Shown: positions 34,805 to 44,650, counted from the first letter of the stretch. The stretch: 64,000 nucleotides of DNA from PALSA-693 sp963834725 (GCA_963834725.1 CAWICN010000001.1:2356001-2420000), one strand, 5' to 3'. Notes: a model not told the origin generated them from the letters alone. Numbers and translations are program-made.

Positions 34805-35587
34805 CTACTGGATGCCATCGTCGAGCATCGCTTGGAACTCGGTCAGGGCGCGCTGGTCCCCGGACCGAACGACGCTCCGGTCGGCGCGGGTCCAAACGAG
34901 CAGGTCCAGATTCTCTGCGGTGCCCGCGACAGTTGCATCGGGTTCGCCAGCGTCAGCTCGTTCGCAGCCGATCTGGTTGGTGAAGGTCTTACCCCACGCC
35001 TGGCCGGACCAGCGGATGGTCTTCACCAGCCAGCGCTGTCGTGTGTCGGTGGCCCTGATCTCGATCGTCCCGGTGACGCGTCGCTCAACCTCAACTGGGG
35101 CCCAGGCCCACATCACGTTGACCACATGATCTATGCCGTCGGCCGCCACCTCGGGGCTGATCGGGCCGATCGGTAGGCCTGCGGCCAGTTCGGCATCGAC
35201 ACGGTGCATGGTCGCTTCGTGGGTCTGCATCCGCCACGTGAAGCCGACCGTCTGATCGGGCGGAAACCAACTCCACGCCTGCTCGGACGGGTCACGACCG
35301 GACAACGCCGTCAACAGCTCAGCGGTCGCCTCACGGCGAAGGTCCTGCATGTGCGCGGGGTCGTCCGGCAGCGCCGGGCGGGTCTCCTCGAACTCGCTGA
35401 CCTCCCCCGCTGTCAGCCGGTCTCGGATCACGGTCGCCCAGAACTGGTGGACCCGGGTGAGGTGTTTGAGCAGGTCGAGGGCGGTCCAATCCGGGCAGGT
35501 CGGCACCCTGTTCGCAGGATCGGTAGCGGCAAGCACAGCGCCGAAGCGATCCGATTCGTCCTGGATGTGGCGCTTCCGATCGATCAT
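34805..35587 (-). CDS. Maleylpyruvate isomerase/mycothiol-dependent enzyme family protein
   Basis: 260 residues of the DinB-fold actinobacterial family. Signature parts: VPTCPDWTALDLLKHL (mycothiol-type N-terminal motif), FTWRMQTHEATMHRVDAE with His residues for metal binding, and a C-terminal MDMPI-like domain. Members use mycothiol or bind a metal; the substrate is not predictable. It is convergent with the ferritin-like gene. Confidence 0.85.
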   Translation of the reverse strand: MIDRKRHIQDESDRFGAVLAATDPANRVPTCPDWTALDLLKHLTRVHQFWATVIRDRLTAGEVSEFEETRPALPDDPAHMQDLRREATAELLTALSGRDPSEQAWSWFPPDQTVGFTWRMQTHEATMHRVDAELAAGLPIGPISPEVAADGIDHVVNVMWAWAPVEVERRVTGTIEIRATDTRQRWLVKTIRWSGQAWGKTFTNQIGCERADAGEPDATVAGTAENLDLLVWTRADRSVVRSGDQRALTEFQAMLDDGIQ

Positions 35588-35723
35588 CTGGCGACAGTAC
35601 AGCCCCGCCTACTCGGCGTTCTAGCGGTCATCTCGTCGCCAGCCATGCATAGCCGATATGGGACTTGTCAAGGGCCAAGGCTTCCAGGTCGATCGCTTCG
35701 ACGTTGGGCGCCAGAATGGGTAG

Positions 35724-36510
35724 GTGAATCTCGACCACGCCTGGGGCCTGGCCTGGCGCTTTGGCATGGGACAGCTACCTGGCCGGCACGACACCGGTCG
35801 GTGCCGTCGTAGTTGACTCCGCTGGTGCCGTGGTCGCCGGGGGAAGAGGTCGAAGGTACGACGCGGCGATGGCCGGACCCCAGCTCGCAAATTCCCACGT
35901 CGCTCACGCCGAACTCAATGCGCTGGCTCTGCTCCCGCCGAACCGACACTACGAGGACCATACGCTGCTCACGACTTTGGAACCATGCTGTATGTGTTCG
36001 GGGGCGGCGGTGCAAGCGACCATCATGTCGCTTCGCTACGCGGGACGCGACCCCTACGCCGGCACCGCCCACATCGAGGTGGACACGCCTCAGGCCCGGC
36101 GGCGGCCGATCTCGATGCTCGGACCTCTACCCGACGTCCATGGCCGGTTCGCTGAACTGTTGCACGTCATCTGGCTCCTCGAGAGGGGGAAAGACCCCGA
36201 AACTGCCGAGCATCAACAAGCCCATGAGGCGGCCCAGGAGGGCTGGGGGCGCCCATCGCTGGAATGCCGTGATTGTCACTATGTTCCCGAACCCGTTCAG
36301 GGACCCGGACACGGCGATCGCGGCGCCTACGGCCAGCACCCCGCCGAGGTAGGCACGATCGCGAGGATGAGGGCTTCTAAGAGAAACACAGCCGAGGCGA
36401 GCAGGGCGGGGCGAGACGGGCGGCCGATTTGCGCGGCGACCAGCGTTCCAACGAGCGCCCCGCCTCCGAAGGCCGCGATGAGGCCCCCGTACCCGCCGGC
36501 ACCAGCGTAA
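35724..36510 (+). pseudogene. Nucleoside/cytidine deaminase, frameshifted start and fused 3' end
   Basis: The catalytic core is intact: VGAVVVDSAG, zinc ligand and acid in SHVAHAELNAL, and PCCMCSGA. The natural N-terminus (MNLDHAWGLAWR, GTG 35724) lies in another frame, joined by one surplus base near 35759. After HVIWLLERG (about 36190) homology ends exactly where the opposite-strand MFS remnant ends, and the frame runs on as antisense. The enzyme would be short and probably inactive unless translation starts at an internal codon. Confidence 0.65.
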
Positions 36511-37347
36511 AGGGGTCCATGGGCGAGTGCGGGCAGCGCTACCTCGCTCAACCCGCCGGCGCCGACATTCGCGGCCAGGGTGACGAGCAGGATGACCTGG
36601 AGCACCCGCTCGGACGTCAACACCCCCCGAAAGGTAAGCGGCGCGAGAATCCGCTCGCCGTTGCCCTCGGAGGCGGAGCCGACCGACGGGGCGGCACGGG
36701 CTCGGTCGATAACCGTCTCCAAGGGGCCACGCCGGACGGCGCCTGCGCCCGCAGAGTCCGGATTCGGGCCAGCGTCAATGCGGAGATTACAAAGGAGCAC
36801 GCATCGATCACGAACGCGCCGGACCCGGCCCTGCGAAGGCAACCACCGCGCCGCCAATAGCCGGTCCAACCAGCGTCGCCACCTGCGTGAAAGCGGACGC
36901 GAACGCGTTAGCGGCCTGCAGGTCGTCTCCAGGGACCAGCGTGGGCACGATGGCGAAGGACCCCGGCAGGAACAGCCCTTCTCCTGCTCCGAGGATGGCG
37001 GCCACAGGCACCAGCAGCCGTGCGCTGGCCGGCCCGGCCAGCGCCACAACCGCCAACGCCCCCACGGCTATGCCGCGGACCGCATCGGCGCCCATCATCA
37101 CCGTCCAGGGACGCCACCGATCGGACAGATAACCGCCGACGGCGAGCAGCGCGACCCTCGGGATGCCGTAGGCCGCCAGCACTGTGCCCAACAGCAGCAC
37201 CCCGCCGTGGGTCGCTAGCACGTACCAAGGCAGAGCGATCGCGTAGAACGCATCACCCAGGTTCGAGATGAACTGTCCTGCTGCCAGGACCCGAAACCCC
37301 TGATGCCGCAGCGGCATCAACGCGCGCGGGCGTCCCGGCGTCTTCAT
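36184..37347 (-). pseudogene. MFS transporter with several frameshifts
   Basis: Transporter helices appear in turn in different frames: GFRVLAAGQFISNLGDAFYAIALPWYV to AIGGAVVAFAG (37347 to about 36830), then IDACSFVISALTLARIRTL (about 36750-36811), then RVLQVILLVTLAANVG to FLLEALILAIVP (about 36350-36640), then GFGNIVTITAFQRWAP to LMLGSFGVFPP (36184-36339). At least three frame changes and a cut C-terminus. The ATG overlaps the stop of the regulator upstream (ATGA), so the pair was once an operon. Confidence 0.8.
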
Positions 37348-38054
37348 GCCTTCGGGGCTGAAGCGACCGGGTAGGTTAGCAAGAGCAGCTCGACCGCGAT
37401 GGCACCAGGGGGACGGGCCGAAGGGTCGGTCAGCCGTTCCCTGTAGCGCGCCGTGATGAACTCGAAAAGCTCTTCGCTGAGGGCTTCGAGCTCTTCGACG
37501 GTCAGATAGATGATCTGCTCGCTCTCGGCCGCCGCCTTGCGCCAACGCGCCGGGTAGGACCCGCGAGTCTCCAGCCAGGTCCGATAACGCCCGAGTGCCC
37601 GCTCTTGGAAGAGCCGCGCCACCGCCTCCAAGGCCAGCTCCGACTCGCTGTCCTCACCCGACCTCATCCGCATGCCGACAGAAGTCATCCGCCAGGGGCG
37701 AGCACGGCCCTTGCCGCCGCCGGCTTCCTCCACGAACCCGTACTTGGCCAGCTGGCGCAGGTGGAACGAGCAGGTGGTGGCCGATTCGCCGATGTTGTCG
37801 CCCGCCTCGGTTGCAGTCATCGGACCCCGGAGGCTCAGCGTCTCCATGAGTGCGATCCTCACCGGATGCGCAAGCGCCCGCATCGTCTGGACGTCCGTTA
37901 CTTCGCGCAGCTGAACCGAAGGCCCTGCGGAAGAATGCCTCTGATCAGCCACTTCCTCGAGAGTATTCTTTCGAGAGAACTCTTTCAATAGCTCCGCGAC
38001 AGATGAAAGACGAGAATACGGCTTCTTTGCGAAAACGAGGGTCGGGCCGGGCAC
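37344..38054 (-). CDS. ArsR-like winged-helix transcriptional regulator
   Basis: Up to 236 residues. The winged helix is at about residues 50-125 (TMRALAHPVRIALMETL, TATEAGDNIGESATTCSFHLRQLAKYGFVEE); the C-terminal part is helical. It probably controls the adjoining MFS gene, with which it overlaps by ATGA. The start is uncertain: the long frame begins at GTG 38054, while TTG 37988 and GTG 37952 fit the conserved region better. Two 14-bp direct repeats lie just upstream of the shortest start. Confidence 0.75.
   Translation of the reverse strand: MPGPTLVFAKKPYSRLSSVAELLKEFSRKNTLEEVADQRHSSAGPSVQLREVTDVQTMRALAHPVRIALMETLSLRGPMTATEAGDNIGESATTCSFHLRQLAKYGFVEEAGGGKGRARPWRMTSVGMRMRSGEDSESELALEAVARLFQERALGRYRTWLETRGSYPARWRKAAAESEQIIYLTVEELEALSEELFEFITARYRERLTDPSARPPGAIAVELLLLTYPVASAPKA
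37958..37985. repeat. 14-bp direct repeats at regulator start
   Basis: CGAGAGTATTCTTT and CGAGAGAACTCTTT follow each other without a gap (37958-37971, 37972-37985). If the regulator starts at GTG 37952, they occupy its leader and would suit an autoregulatory operator. Confidence 0.45.
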
Positions 38055-38086
38055 TCGCAGCTACCGGTACTTCTCAGAGAATTCGC

Positions 38087-38114
38087 TTGACATACTTAGC
38101 ACATGCTGTATGCT
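38087..38114 (+). promoter_or_regulatory. Sigma-70-type promoter for phasin gene
   Basis: TTGACA (38087-38092) and TATGCT (38109-38114) are separated by 16 bp, upstream of ATG 38148. This is the best housekeeping-type promoter match I see in the window. Confidence 0.65.
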
Positions 38115-38147
38115 GTTATACGAACACCCCGCAAGGAGCACAACGCT

Positions 38148-38528
38148 ATGAGCACCAATAATCCTACCCCCACCTCCACCGCTAAGCAGAACAAGGCCGC
38201 TGACGCTGTGACCGACGCCGTTCGCGAGCAGGCCGACGTCGTGCGCGAGCAGGCCGAGCAGGCCACCAAGAGCGCCCAGAAGGTATTCGATACCTACGTC
38301 GATGCCACCACCTCCTCGTTCAGGCGCAGCCAGGAGCTCGCCGAGAAGAGCTACAAAGCATGGACCGAGTCGTTGAGGGGCGGCGCCGCGTCCCCCGGGT
38401 TCGGCCTGCCGACCCCGGACCTGCGCGAGGTCGTGTCCGTCGGCTTCGACTTCGCCCAAAGCATGCTCGACGCTCAGCGCGAGATCGCCAACCAGCTGGT
38501 AGACGCCTTCGCCCCGGCCAGGTCCTGA
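38148..38528 (+). CDS. Phasin-like protein
   Basis: 126 residues, almost entirely helical with heptad character (DAVREQADVVREQAEQATKSAQKVFDTYVD, split by short linkers) and a second helix near the end (FDFAQSMLDAQREIANQLVDAF). Such phasin-family proteins coat polyhydroxyalkanoate or lipid granules. AAGGAG stands about 9 bases before ATG 38148, and a TTGACA-type promoter is upstream. The next gene is an XRE regulator, a pairing that suggests feedback control. Confidence 0.7.
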   Translation: MSTNNPTPTSTAKQNKAADAVTDAVREQADVVREQAEQATKSAQKVFDTYVDATTSSFRRSQELAEKSYKAWTESLRGGAASPGFGLPTPDLREVVSVGFDFAQSMLDAQREIANQLVDAFAPARS

Positions 38529-38596
38529 TCCAGTAGGCCGCCGGCCGCGACCCGTGTGATACGTGTCGCGGTCGGTAGGCCGCCACTAGGAGTGTC

Positions 38597-38977
38597 ATGG
38601 ACCAACACGACAGCTTCGAACTGCACCGCCAAGCCCTCGGCGAGTGGATCCGGGCCCAGCGCAAGCTGCACAACCTCTCAGTCCGCCAGATGGCGGCAAT
38701 GGCCGAGATCTCCAATCCGTACCTGAGCCAGCTCGAGCGAGGCCTGCACTCCCCCTCCGTGCAGGTCCTCCGCTCGTTGGCGCGCGCCCTCAACGTGTCC
38801 GCCGAGCAGCTGCTCGAGCAAGCCGGCCTCCTCGACGACCAGCCGGCCGGGGACCGGCCGGACACCGAGGCAGCCATCTGCGCCGATCCCGTCCTGACCT
38901 CCCAGCAGAAAGAAGCGCTGCTGGCCGTCTACCGCAGCTACTGTGCTACCAACCAATCGACGGCCGCTGACGCCTGA
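38597..38977 (+). CDS. XRE-family regulator paired with phasin gene
   Basis: 126 residues. The helix-turn-helix covers about residues 14-70 (LGEWIRAQRKLHNLSVRQMA, then AEISNPYLSQLERGLHSPS). The remaining part is a short helical tail (SSQQ-type LTSQQKEALLAVYRSY). It starts 69 bases after the phasin gene. It is likely to regulate that gene in response to storage polymer state, by analogy with phasin repressors. Confidence 0.8.
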   Translation: MDQHDSFELHRQALGEWIRAQRKLHNLSVRQMAAMAEISNPYLSQLERGLHSPSVQVLRSLARALNVSAEQLLEQAGLLDDQPAGDRPDTEAAICADPVLTSQQKEALLAVYRSYCATNQSTAADA

Positions 38978-39122
38978 CGCGAGTTTCCGGCGTCAGTGTT
39001 CTTGGCAGTCCACTGTGAGTTGCCGACGTTGATTTGCCCGGAGTCACCGAGGCCCTTCTTGACGCCAGCTGCGTTTGGGTGGACCCCATCGTCGGCTCCC
39101 ACCGGGTATGGGGGCCAAACGC

Positions 39123-39300
39123 CACGTAATCGCCGATTTGGACCTGCAGACGCACCGCAGGTTTATCAAGTCCCACACTGCCCGCCGGGACTTACCGATA
39201 GCTGATGGGGTGACTTACATTGCGTGGGCCGCGACCCTGACGTGGCCCTGTCGATGGACGACTTCGCGGCCATCATCGACTGCTCCCTTGTCGTTGCGAG
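39123..39300 (+). pseudogene. Sulfotransferase fragment with frameshift
   Basis: HRRFIKSHTARRDLPIADGVTYI (interrupted in this text by no gap in the DNA) is the conserved middle of a PAPS-dependent sulfotransferase, and GRDPDVALSMDDF in the next frame is its PAPS-binding RDPRDVxxS motif. The frame changes near 39220. Nothing else of the gene remains. The other 300 bases between the XRE gene and the dehydrogenase show no gene. Confidence 0.65.
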
Positions 39301-39507
39301 AATCATGGCGGCCGCAGCAGTCGGCGTGCCAAGGCGAGTGGCGCCAATCGCGCCGATGGGACTCGAAGCTGAACGGGATCACCCAGCGAGAACCTCGGCC
39401 ATAGGTATAAGCTGCGTCGAGGTGCAGCATGCCGTGCGGGCGGAGGTTGAGCGCATCATGAAGGAAACGACGGGCAACGGAGTCGAGCCATGGGGGAGGT
39501 CAGGCCG

Positions 39508-40545
39508 ATGCGAGGACTGATGGTGCGCAAGGGCACGGTCGCGCTGGAGCACGACATTCCCCAACCAAACCCGGGTCCCGGGCAGGTGCTCGCCCGACAC
39601 CTGTTGTGCGGGATTTGCGGCTCGGATCTGCACGCCCCGACCCTGCAGGTCGCCGACCCATCGAACTGGCCGGACGCCTTCGTCCTGGGCCACGAATATG
39701 TGGTCGAGATCGTCGACCACGGACCCGGCTGCGACAGGCGTTTCCCGGCCGGCGCCCGGGTCGGCTCGGTACCATACGTCAACGGGACGATCCAGCCTGA
39801 GCTGATCGGCTTCTCCGGCGAGTACCCGGGCGCACTGTCTGACCTGATGGTGCTCCAGGAGGATCGCCTGGTGGAGTTCCCGGGCACGGTCGAGCCGGAG
39901 CGGGCAGTGCTCACTGAGCCATTGGCGGTCGGGTTTCACGCCGTCAACGAGACACCAGTTGAGCGTGGTGATGCCGTCCTCGTGCTCGGATGCGGTCCGA
40001 TCGGCCTGTCGACCATCGCCGCGCTCCGGGGCGCCGGCCACGGGCCGATCCTCGCCGCCGACTTCTCTCCTAGGCGTCGTCACCTGGCGGAGGCCCTCGG
40101 TGTAGACGTGGTGCTCGACCCGGGCCAGGACAACCCGTATGAGACGTGGGCCGATCTCGCCGGTGAGCCGGTACCACCCTCCCCACTGCTGCGGGTAACG
40201 GGCAGGGCTCCAGCCGTGCTGTTCGACTGCGTCGGCGTACCCGGTCTGTTGCAGCAGCACATCGACTCCGTGCCACCACACACCCAAATCACAACGGTCG
40301 GAATCTGCATGCAGCCAGACCCCATCCTGCCGGTCTTCGCAATCCTGAAGGAGCTGACAGTCCGCTTCGTCTTCTGCTACACGGCAACGGAGTACGAGCA
40401 GGCGTTCCGGGCCATCGCTGATGGCTCCGTGGACGTCACCCCGTGGGTCACCGCCATCCGCCCCCTCGAGGAGGCCGTCGACGCGTTCGCTGACCTTGGC
40501 GCGCCAGACGACCACTGCAAAGTGGTGATTCGCCCGACGGCATGA
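39508..40545 (+). CDS. Zinc-type alcohol dehydrogenase (MDR family)
   Basis: 345 residues. Catalytic zinc ligands are in CGICGSDLH and GHEY; the cofactor loop is LVLGCGPIGLSTIAAL. The usual four-cysteine structural zinc site is absent, being replaced by PYVNGTIQPEL. GGGGAGG eight bases before ATG 39508 sets the start, seven codons after another possible ATG. It oxidises an alcohol or reduces an aldehyde with NAD(P); the substrate is unknown. No operon partner. Confidence 0.85.
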   Translation: MRGLMVRKGTVALEHDIPQPNPGPGQVLARHLLCGICGSDLHAPTLQVADPSNWPDAFVLGHEYVVEIVDHGPGCDRRFPAGARVGSVPYVNGTIQPELIGFSGEYPGALSDLMVLQEDRLVEFPGTVEPERAVLTEPLAVGFHAVNETPVERGDAVLVLGCGPIGLSTIAALRGAGHGPILAADFSPRRRHLAEALGVDVVLDPGQDNPYETWADLAGEPVPPSPLLRVTGRAPAVLFDCVGVPGLLQQHIDSVPPHTQITTVGICMQPDPILPVFAILKELTVRFVFCYTATEYEQAFRAIADGSVDVTPWVTAIRPLEEAVDAFADLGAPDDHCKVVIRPTA

Positions 40546-40987
40546 CCAGCGCCCGCCTGTTTCGAGCGCGCTCCGCGGTTTACCGCTAGAAACATCACAA
40601 GCACAAGTCCCGATGTCTCGGACAAATATTCCACCACGGGCCAATGCCCGGCTAACCTAGGAGTCCGTCCGGTCGCGACTCAGTATCTGAGTGTCCCTGG
40701 CCCGAGAAGCACCGTCCAATCATGGTCCCGAATGCCTCGAACGAAGGCTCGTCTAAATATTCCGCATCGGCTCCTAAAGATCGAGCGGGACCCGTAAAGA
40801 GAGGGTCGCACGAATTACACAGTTGGCCGATGCGTGGCGCACAGCGCGATGTCAGCATCTGTAATACGCATGCACTTGACGAAGAGGCGGAAATGGCCAG
40901 AACAGACGCGCCGAGGTGCGCGTCTGGCTGCCAAGGACAATATCGGGCGGCACACCTGGCCCTATAATGCCGCCAAGGGGCAGCGGG
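40546..40987. other. Gene-free stretch
   Basis: About 440 bases between the dehydrogenase and the response regulator remnant. It is AT-richer than its flanks. No convincing coding frame, RNA gene or repeat is seen. Confidence 0.45.
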
Positions 40988-41500
40988 ATGAGTCTGCGCG
41001 TCGTGGTGGGCGAGGACAACTTCATGCTGCGAGAGGGAATCAATCGCCTGCTCACCACCGAGCCGGACATCGAGGTGGTCGGTGCCGCCGGCGACCTGGG
41101 AGAGCTCCTGGCCGTCAATTAATACTGACGCGTCCCGACGTGGTGCTGACCGACATCCGGATGCCTCCCGAGCACAAGGACGAAGGCATCCGGGCCGCCG
41201 AGCACTGCCGGGACCGGCATCCCGACATGGGGGTCATCTTGCTCAGCCAGTACAAGGACCCAACTTACGTTCAGGTGCTTCTCGCGCGGGGAACGGACCG
41301 CCGAGGCTACCAGCTCAAGGAGCGGGTCTCCGAACTCGACGACCTGCTCCTCGCCCTGCGGGAAGTCGCCAATGGCGGTTCGGCCCTGGACCCCAAGATC
41401 GTCGAGACCCTCCTGGCGCGCTCAAACGGTCGCCTGGGAGAGCTGGCCTGTCTGACACCCCGCGAGCGCGAGGTGCTGACCGTCGTCGACGATCAGCCCA
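40988..41500 (+). pseudogene. NarL/LuxR-type response regulator, frameshifted and truncated
   Basis: The receiver domain begins at ATG 40988 (LRVVVGEDNFMLREGINRLL) and hits a TAA near 41120. The following frame continues with TRPDVVLTDIRMPP (phospho-acceptor Asp), ILLSQY and a GYQLKERV motif. The DNA-binding part starts with LTPREREVL and is then cut. One frameshift and loss of most of the LuxR helix-turn-helix make it inactive. Confidence 0.8.
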
Positions 41501-41673
41501 CTTCCGGCGGGGTAGCGCCCGTTTGATCTCCGCAATCGCGGGCTTCGAAACCGGAGGGGAGATCAAAACCGGGTGAGAGGCTTTCGCCTTCATGGCTGAT
41601 CGGGGGGCGGATCCAGATTCGAGTAGAGAACCCCAGCCTCCAGCCAGACAGAGGACACGAAGCCGGGCGACCA

Positions 41674-42033
41674 TCAAGCGGCGCACGCGACGGGTAACTC
41701 CCCGAAGGATAAGAGCGCAGTCGGGATGTTGGAACACAGGAGACAGCTGTCGGGCACGGCACGGCCGTGATCGACGGTGACCACCTCGACGGTCCCCGTT
41801 GCGGTGTGGCGCAGGACGTCCTTCACCGCGGCTCTTCCTGCCGCCACCTCTGACATCGCCCGCGAGCTGACCGGGGCACACATATAGACCAGGTGATCAG
41901 GGTCGTCGTCTACGAGGACGATCAACCATGACCCGCCGTGGCGGTCGACGCCGCTCCGGACGGAGACTCCTTGGACCCCGGTAAGAACCTGGGTTGCGAA
42001 CAGTTCGATCTCATACCCGTAGAAGTTTGTCAT
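41674..42033 (-). CDS. Hypothetical protein (119 aa)
   Basis: GGGAGG about 6 bases before ATG 42033 supports translation. The protein starts MTNFYGYEIELFATQVL and has alternating strands (SWLIVLVDDDPDHLVYMCAP) and a helix (AAGRAAVKDVLRH). No family is recognised. A Cys-x-x-Cys occurs near the end (CLLC). Confidence 0.45.
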   Translation of the reverse strand: MTNFYGYEIELFATQVLTGVQGVSVRSGVDRHGGSWLIVLVDDDPDHLVYMCAPVSSRAMSEVAAGRAAVKDVLRHTATGTVEVVTVDHGRAVPDSCLLCSNIPTALLSFGELPVACAA

Positions 42034-42448
42034 CGTGGTCCTCCCGAAGTGTGATCTCCCCGTGATTATGCGCCCAGGCGCACGCTGACCCAAGCATGCG
42101 TGCACGACTTTTCAAGGTGGTGCAGGCACTACCAAGGTCCGACTGCCCTGGCCTTCATCGGTGCCTGGAAAAGCTGCGGGCCAAACCGACCGACCAGCCT
42201 GGCGCCTGCATCAGGCAGGACACCTCAGGCGGTTCGCCGACACGGTCTGCCGCCGTGGCAGACATCCACCACACCGGCAGGCAGCGGTGAGTCCGGACTT
42301 TCGGCCAGACCGACGCAGCCGCGCTGTCGCCGGCAAGTCACAACTGGCCGGTGTAGCGGCGGCGGAATCGAGGCCGGAAAAGAGCCGAGGTTCGGCAGAC
42401 CTTGACAGGCGCCAACGCCGTTTGGCATATGCGTCCGAGCAGGTCTCC
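42034..42448. other. Gene-free stretch
   Basis: About 415 bases with several open frames but none with protein-like composition, start context or recognisable motifs. Probably decayed sequence. Confidence 0.4.
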
Positions 42449-42853
42449 TCAGGCTGCCCGGCTTGGCTCGGCGCGCCGGCGGTTGACGCGCATCGCCCCC
42501 TCCTGGCTGAAGGAGGCGACCACTGACCCGCTCTCGTCGATCAGGCCGCCCTGCACCAGCGCCCGGTCAGTGCCGATGACTGCGCTCTGCTGGTCACACC
42601 GGATCCAACGGTCGACACGAGCCGGCCGGTGGATCCATAGCGTGTGGCTCAGCGTCGCCCAGGTCAGCTCGTCACTGTACGGATGCCGTCCAGCCGCAAC
42701 CATCGCTGACTCCCTCGCCGTCAGGTCCGAGGCGGCGAGGAAGCAATCGAGCGACGCCGCCCGCTTCAGCTGCGGGGATACCAGCAGCCTCCCGACGGGG
42801 CCATCGCCGGAGCCGTACTCTTTCCGGTCGGGTCGTAACGCAAGGGGGGTCAT
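42449..42853 (-). pseudogene. Acyl-CoA thioesterase II-like C-terminal fragment
   Basis: The region SLDCFLAASDL, LTWATLSHTLWIHRPARVDRW, DRALVQGGLIDESGSVVASFSQEGAMR (parts separated in the protein) matches the second hotdog domain of TesB-like thioesterases, including the RGLxxG and QEG endings. The first hotdog domain is missing. The frame can open at ATG 42853 or, further upstream, inside the adjacent MITE, which suggests that insertion or decay removed the 5' half. Confidence 0.65.
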
Positions 42854-42890
42854 GGTCGGATTGCCTTTCAAAGGAGGATCGTTCGCTGCC

Positions 42891-43013
42891 TTAGTACTTC
42901 GAATCTCAACTACGTTGATGATCTCAAGGCTCCCCCTATGGGCCGCCATGTCCTGTTCGCCCGCATACCTTCAAGAGCAAGATCATCAACGTAGTTGAGA
43001 TCTGAAGCACTTA
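42891..43013. mobile_element. MITE-like element, copy 2, with TTA target duplication
   Basis: A 117-bp element (42894-43010), closely related to the copy at 11242-11357 over its whole length. The terminal inverted repeats match over about 31 bp with three mismatches, and TTA flanks both ends. The inner part differs more than the ends. It lies immediately upstream of the thioesterase fragment. Confidence 0.8.
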
Positions 43014-43177
43014 GTCGCTGCTTGCAAGATCGCTATGTACTGTGCGCTCGAGCAGGCCGCCTCGCCACCGTGCCGCCAAGCTTCTTGGCCGGGGTGCTGA
43101 CACACCCGTGTCCAGCGGATCTCTCGTGATCTAGCCGAGCTGGGCCGCCGCCACGATCGAGGAGAGCCCATTTCAGT

Positions 43178-43438
43178 TCAGGACGTTGCGGGCCCGGAAC
43201 TCCTTAGTGGTGTTGGTCCAGGGAGCGGCTCGTTGGGGACCGGACGGCCCAGGCGATTGCAGAGGGGCGCCCAGCCGTCGGCGATGCGTTCCGGGTCGGC
43301 GACCACCTCCGCCATATGGTGGCGACGGCCGCCCAGCAGCCGTTCCAGCGCCAGCTTGAGCGAGTAGGCGCCCGTTCGCCCGAGCGCTGCCCCCACCACT
43401 CGCAGCGTCACGGCCGATCGTACGGGAACTCCCGTCAC
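43178..43438 (-). pseudogene. Sulfotransferase-family remnant with internal deletion
   Basis: The 5' part (LRVVGAALGRTGAYSLKLALERLLGG, split here only by wording) matches the N-terminal PAPS loop region of sulfotransferase-family proteins (GLGRTGTxSLxxAL). It is joined directly to WAPLCNRLGRPVPNEPLP, which is the C-terminal motif of the same family. About 100-150 central residues are missing. Confidence 0.65.
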
Positions 43439-43538
43439 CGATCGCTATCTCCGCCCGCTGAGGGGCACGAAGTCAAGTAGCCCCTCGTCCGGCTCGAAGG
43501 CCTGGTCGGTGGGCGGACCCCTGACGACGGGGGCGCAT

Positions 43539-44647
43539 CTAGGGTGCGCCACTTAGCCAACGGACGCTGATCGTTTTCCCAATTGGTGCTGCCAGACTGA
43601 CCGCTTCGGCATGCACGGTCTCTCGCAGGTCGTCGCCATGGGTAGTCCAGATAGCGATGGACACGACGCCGCCGATCCTCTCCCAGGCACCGACCATCTC
43701 GCCGTCGGCAAGGACCCGACCGGCGAGCCCGTTGACAACCCTGGACGGAACGCCTTTGGCCAGCAGAGGCGCCGCGCTCTCGGCGGGCAGTCGCTGCCCA
43801 TCCCGCCAAGGGGCCACAAGAAGGGGTCCCCCAGTGGCAGGAGGCGCGCCCCCTGACACGAAGGACCTCCGTCCTCCAGGGCAGACTCGTCCACCGCAAG
43901 GATCCACTCGGCGTCGCCATTCAGCCCTACCGGCAGCAGCTCGGGCCTGATCTTGGCCCAGGTCACGCCTGCGTCAGAGATCGTCACTCCGGCCCATCTG
44001 GCGAACGAGGCAGCGTTCGCGGGACCCATCCAGCTCAGGTAGCGGCGGGCCAGCTCGACGCGCACCTCTTCCGGGTCGATCTCCACGGGGACAGCCGGAT
44101 GCACCGTCACCGTCCGGGCATCCCAGCGGATGTGCACTTTGCCCGTGATGCTCGCACATCTCAACCAGCCCGGATGTGACAGCACTCCCATGGCGACCGC
44201 AACCTCACGGGCGGGACGGGCCTGGCCCGCCAGGGCCGCGACCACTCTGTCGGCCAGATCATCGAGGGCGGCGCGTTGCTGAAAGTCTCTCGGCAGCGCG
44301 CCAAGCGTGAAGACCCCGACATCGGCTCTCGGGACGACATAGTCGGCCCAGCGGGACCAGATCTGGACCAGCCCCGGATCTTCCCAGCTGCCTGGTCCGA
44401 CCCCTTCACAGCGGGCGTGCAACGCAAGCAGGGCGGCACGAGGAGCGCTGTCCTGTAGGCCGCCGGACGCTGCCCTCACCAGCTGTCCGGTGGGCAGGCG
44501 GCGATAGAGGTTTTGCCGACGAGCCCGAAATCTCAATACGGACGCTGGATCGACGTCCAGCGCCCCCACCTGGGCCGGCTCCCGCCGCGGTCGAACCGAG
44601 CGGACATCCTCGAGGTACTCCCCCAATGCCGGGTGCAGGCTCGTCAT
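43539..44647 (-). CDS. Winged-helix DNA-binding protein (HTH_42 family), frameshifted near 3' end
   Basis: About 369 residues if the frame is repaired. The first part has LRFRARRQNLYRRLP, GLQDSAPRAALLALHARCEG and VPRADVGVFTLGALPRD, typical of the HTH_42 winged-helix family; SWMGPANAASFARWAGV and AKIRPEL follow. After LLPLGDP (about 43828) the proper continuation (LLVAPWRDGQRL to AGRVLADGEMVGAWE) is in the next frame, which fits loss of one C from a C-run. If real, the break removes the last quarter. Confidence 0.65.
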
Positions 44648-44650
44648 CGC

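Noticed and set aside
42096..42526. Several overlapping small frames on the + strand
   Set aside because: No start context, no protein-like composition and no conserved motif.
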